The position numbers and the translations under genes were made by a program. A DNA stretch of 64,000 bases from assembly GCA_037074765.1 (NCBI GenBank), contig JBAMDO010000146.1, forward strand, positions 62,001 through 126,000. The letters run 5' to 3'. The stretch comes from Mansonella perstans (lineage: Eukaryota > Nematoda > Chromadorea > Rhabditida > Onchocercidae). The notes below the pieces were generated by a model. That model did not search any database. It was given only the letters and a program-made list of their open reading frames with translations, and was not told where the DNA came from. Each line of letters opens with the position of its first letter. Position 1 is the stretch's first letter. This document shows, piece after piece, positions 63,745 through 64,000 of the stretch.

Positions 63745-64000
63745 AAAAATATCCAACTATCTAACCTGTTCCCTACTATTTTCATTTTTGTTGGTTAAGC
63801 AACTCATTGAGAATTTACTTTTGGAAAGAACGTCATGCGTTTGCAATTTTAAATGAATTAATTGGTTAGAGTAATTTAAATAAGTGGGATTAATTTATAT
63901 TTCGATCACTTAATTATCTTTTTAATTTTAAATACTTATAATAAAGATTTTCATCACAGTGCATCATCATCTCTTTCCTTTTTTCATTTCTAGTTGAAAT
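57760..64000. other. Gene-poor AT-rich region to the window end
   Basis: No exon chain, RNA gene or transposon domain was found on either strand. A 93-codon plus frame at 63366-63647 has no family match or splice support. A poly-A run of about 30 bases lies at 63714-63743. Confidence 0.5.

Overview
The window looks like nuclear DNA of a nematode, most likely a filarial or other clade III species (inference). It is strongly AT-rich. The genes are broken into many short exons with TTTCAG-type acceptors, and most start codons sit 3-27 nt after a splice-acceptor-like AG, as expected for spliced-leader trans-splicing. No bacterial, viral or intact transposon gene was seen. Exon joins were worked out by hand from reading frame, splice-site phase and remembered family alignments; no search was run.

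Left block (1-15.4 kb, minus strand): in transcription order, a Maelstrom-like HMG/MAEL-domain protein, an unrecognised small protein starting 77 nt after it, TRAPPC5 and the mitochondrial DNA polymerase gamma catalytic subunit. The last gene runs off the left edge after its HDE motif and carries an apparent 1-base frameshift. The common strand and the short first gap suggest an operon. About 0.9 kb upstream of Maelstrom, INTS8 (Integrator subunit 8) starts on the plus strand (16.3-24.2 kb).

Middle (24-46 kb): on the minus strand, a secreted Meteorin/Meteorin-like homologue keeping all ten family cysteines (26.1-29.7 kb); a secreted protein with PAN domain, poly-Asp tract, Thr-rich 33-bp repeats and a second PAN domain (35.5-38.9 kb); and a BPHL-type alpha/beta hydrolase (43.7-46.1 kb). 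Long gene-poor AT-rich stretches lie between them.

Right (46-64 kb): a degenerate 0.4-kb fold-back repeat, a casein-kinase-1/TTBK-like kinase on the plus strand (49.1-51.8 kb), and convergent to it an amino-acid/auxin-permease-family transporter (52.9-56.2 kb). The last ~6 kb show no convincing gene.

Most genes are housekeeping: mtDNA replication, vesicle tethering, snRNA/mRNA 3'-end processing, hydrolysis and amino-acid transport. The best candidates for new biology are the nematode Meteorin-like factor, Maelstrom in a lineage thought to lack piRNAs, and the repeat-expandable PAN/mucin protein.
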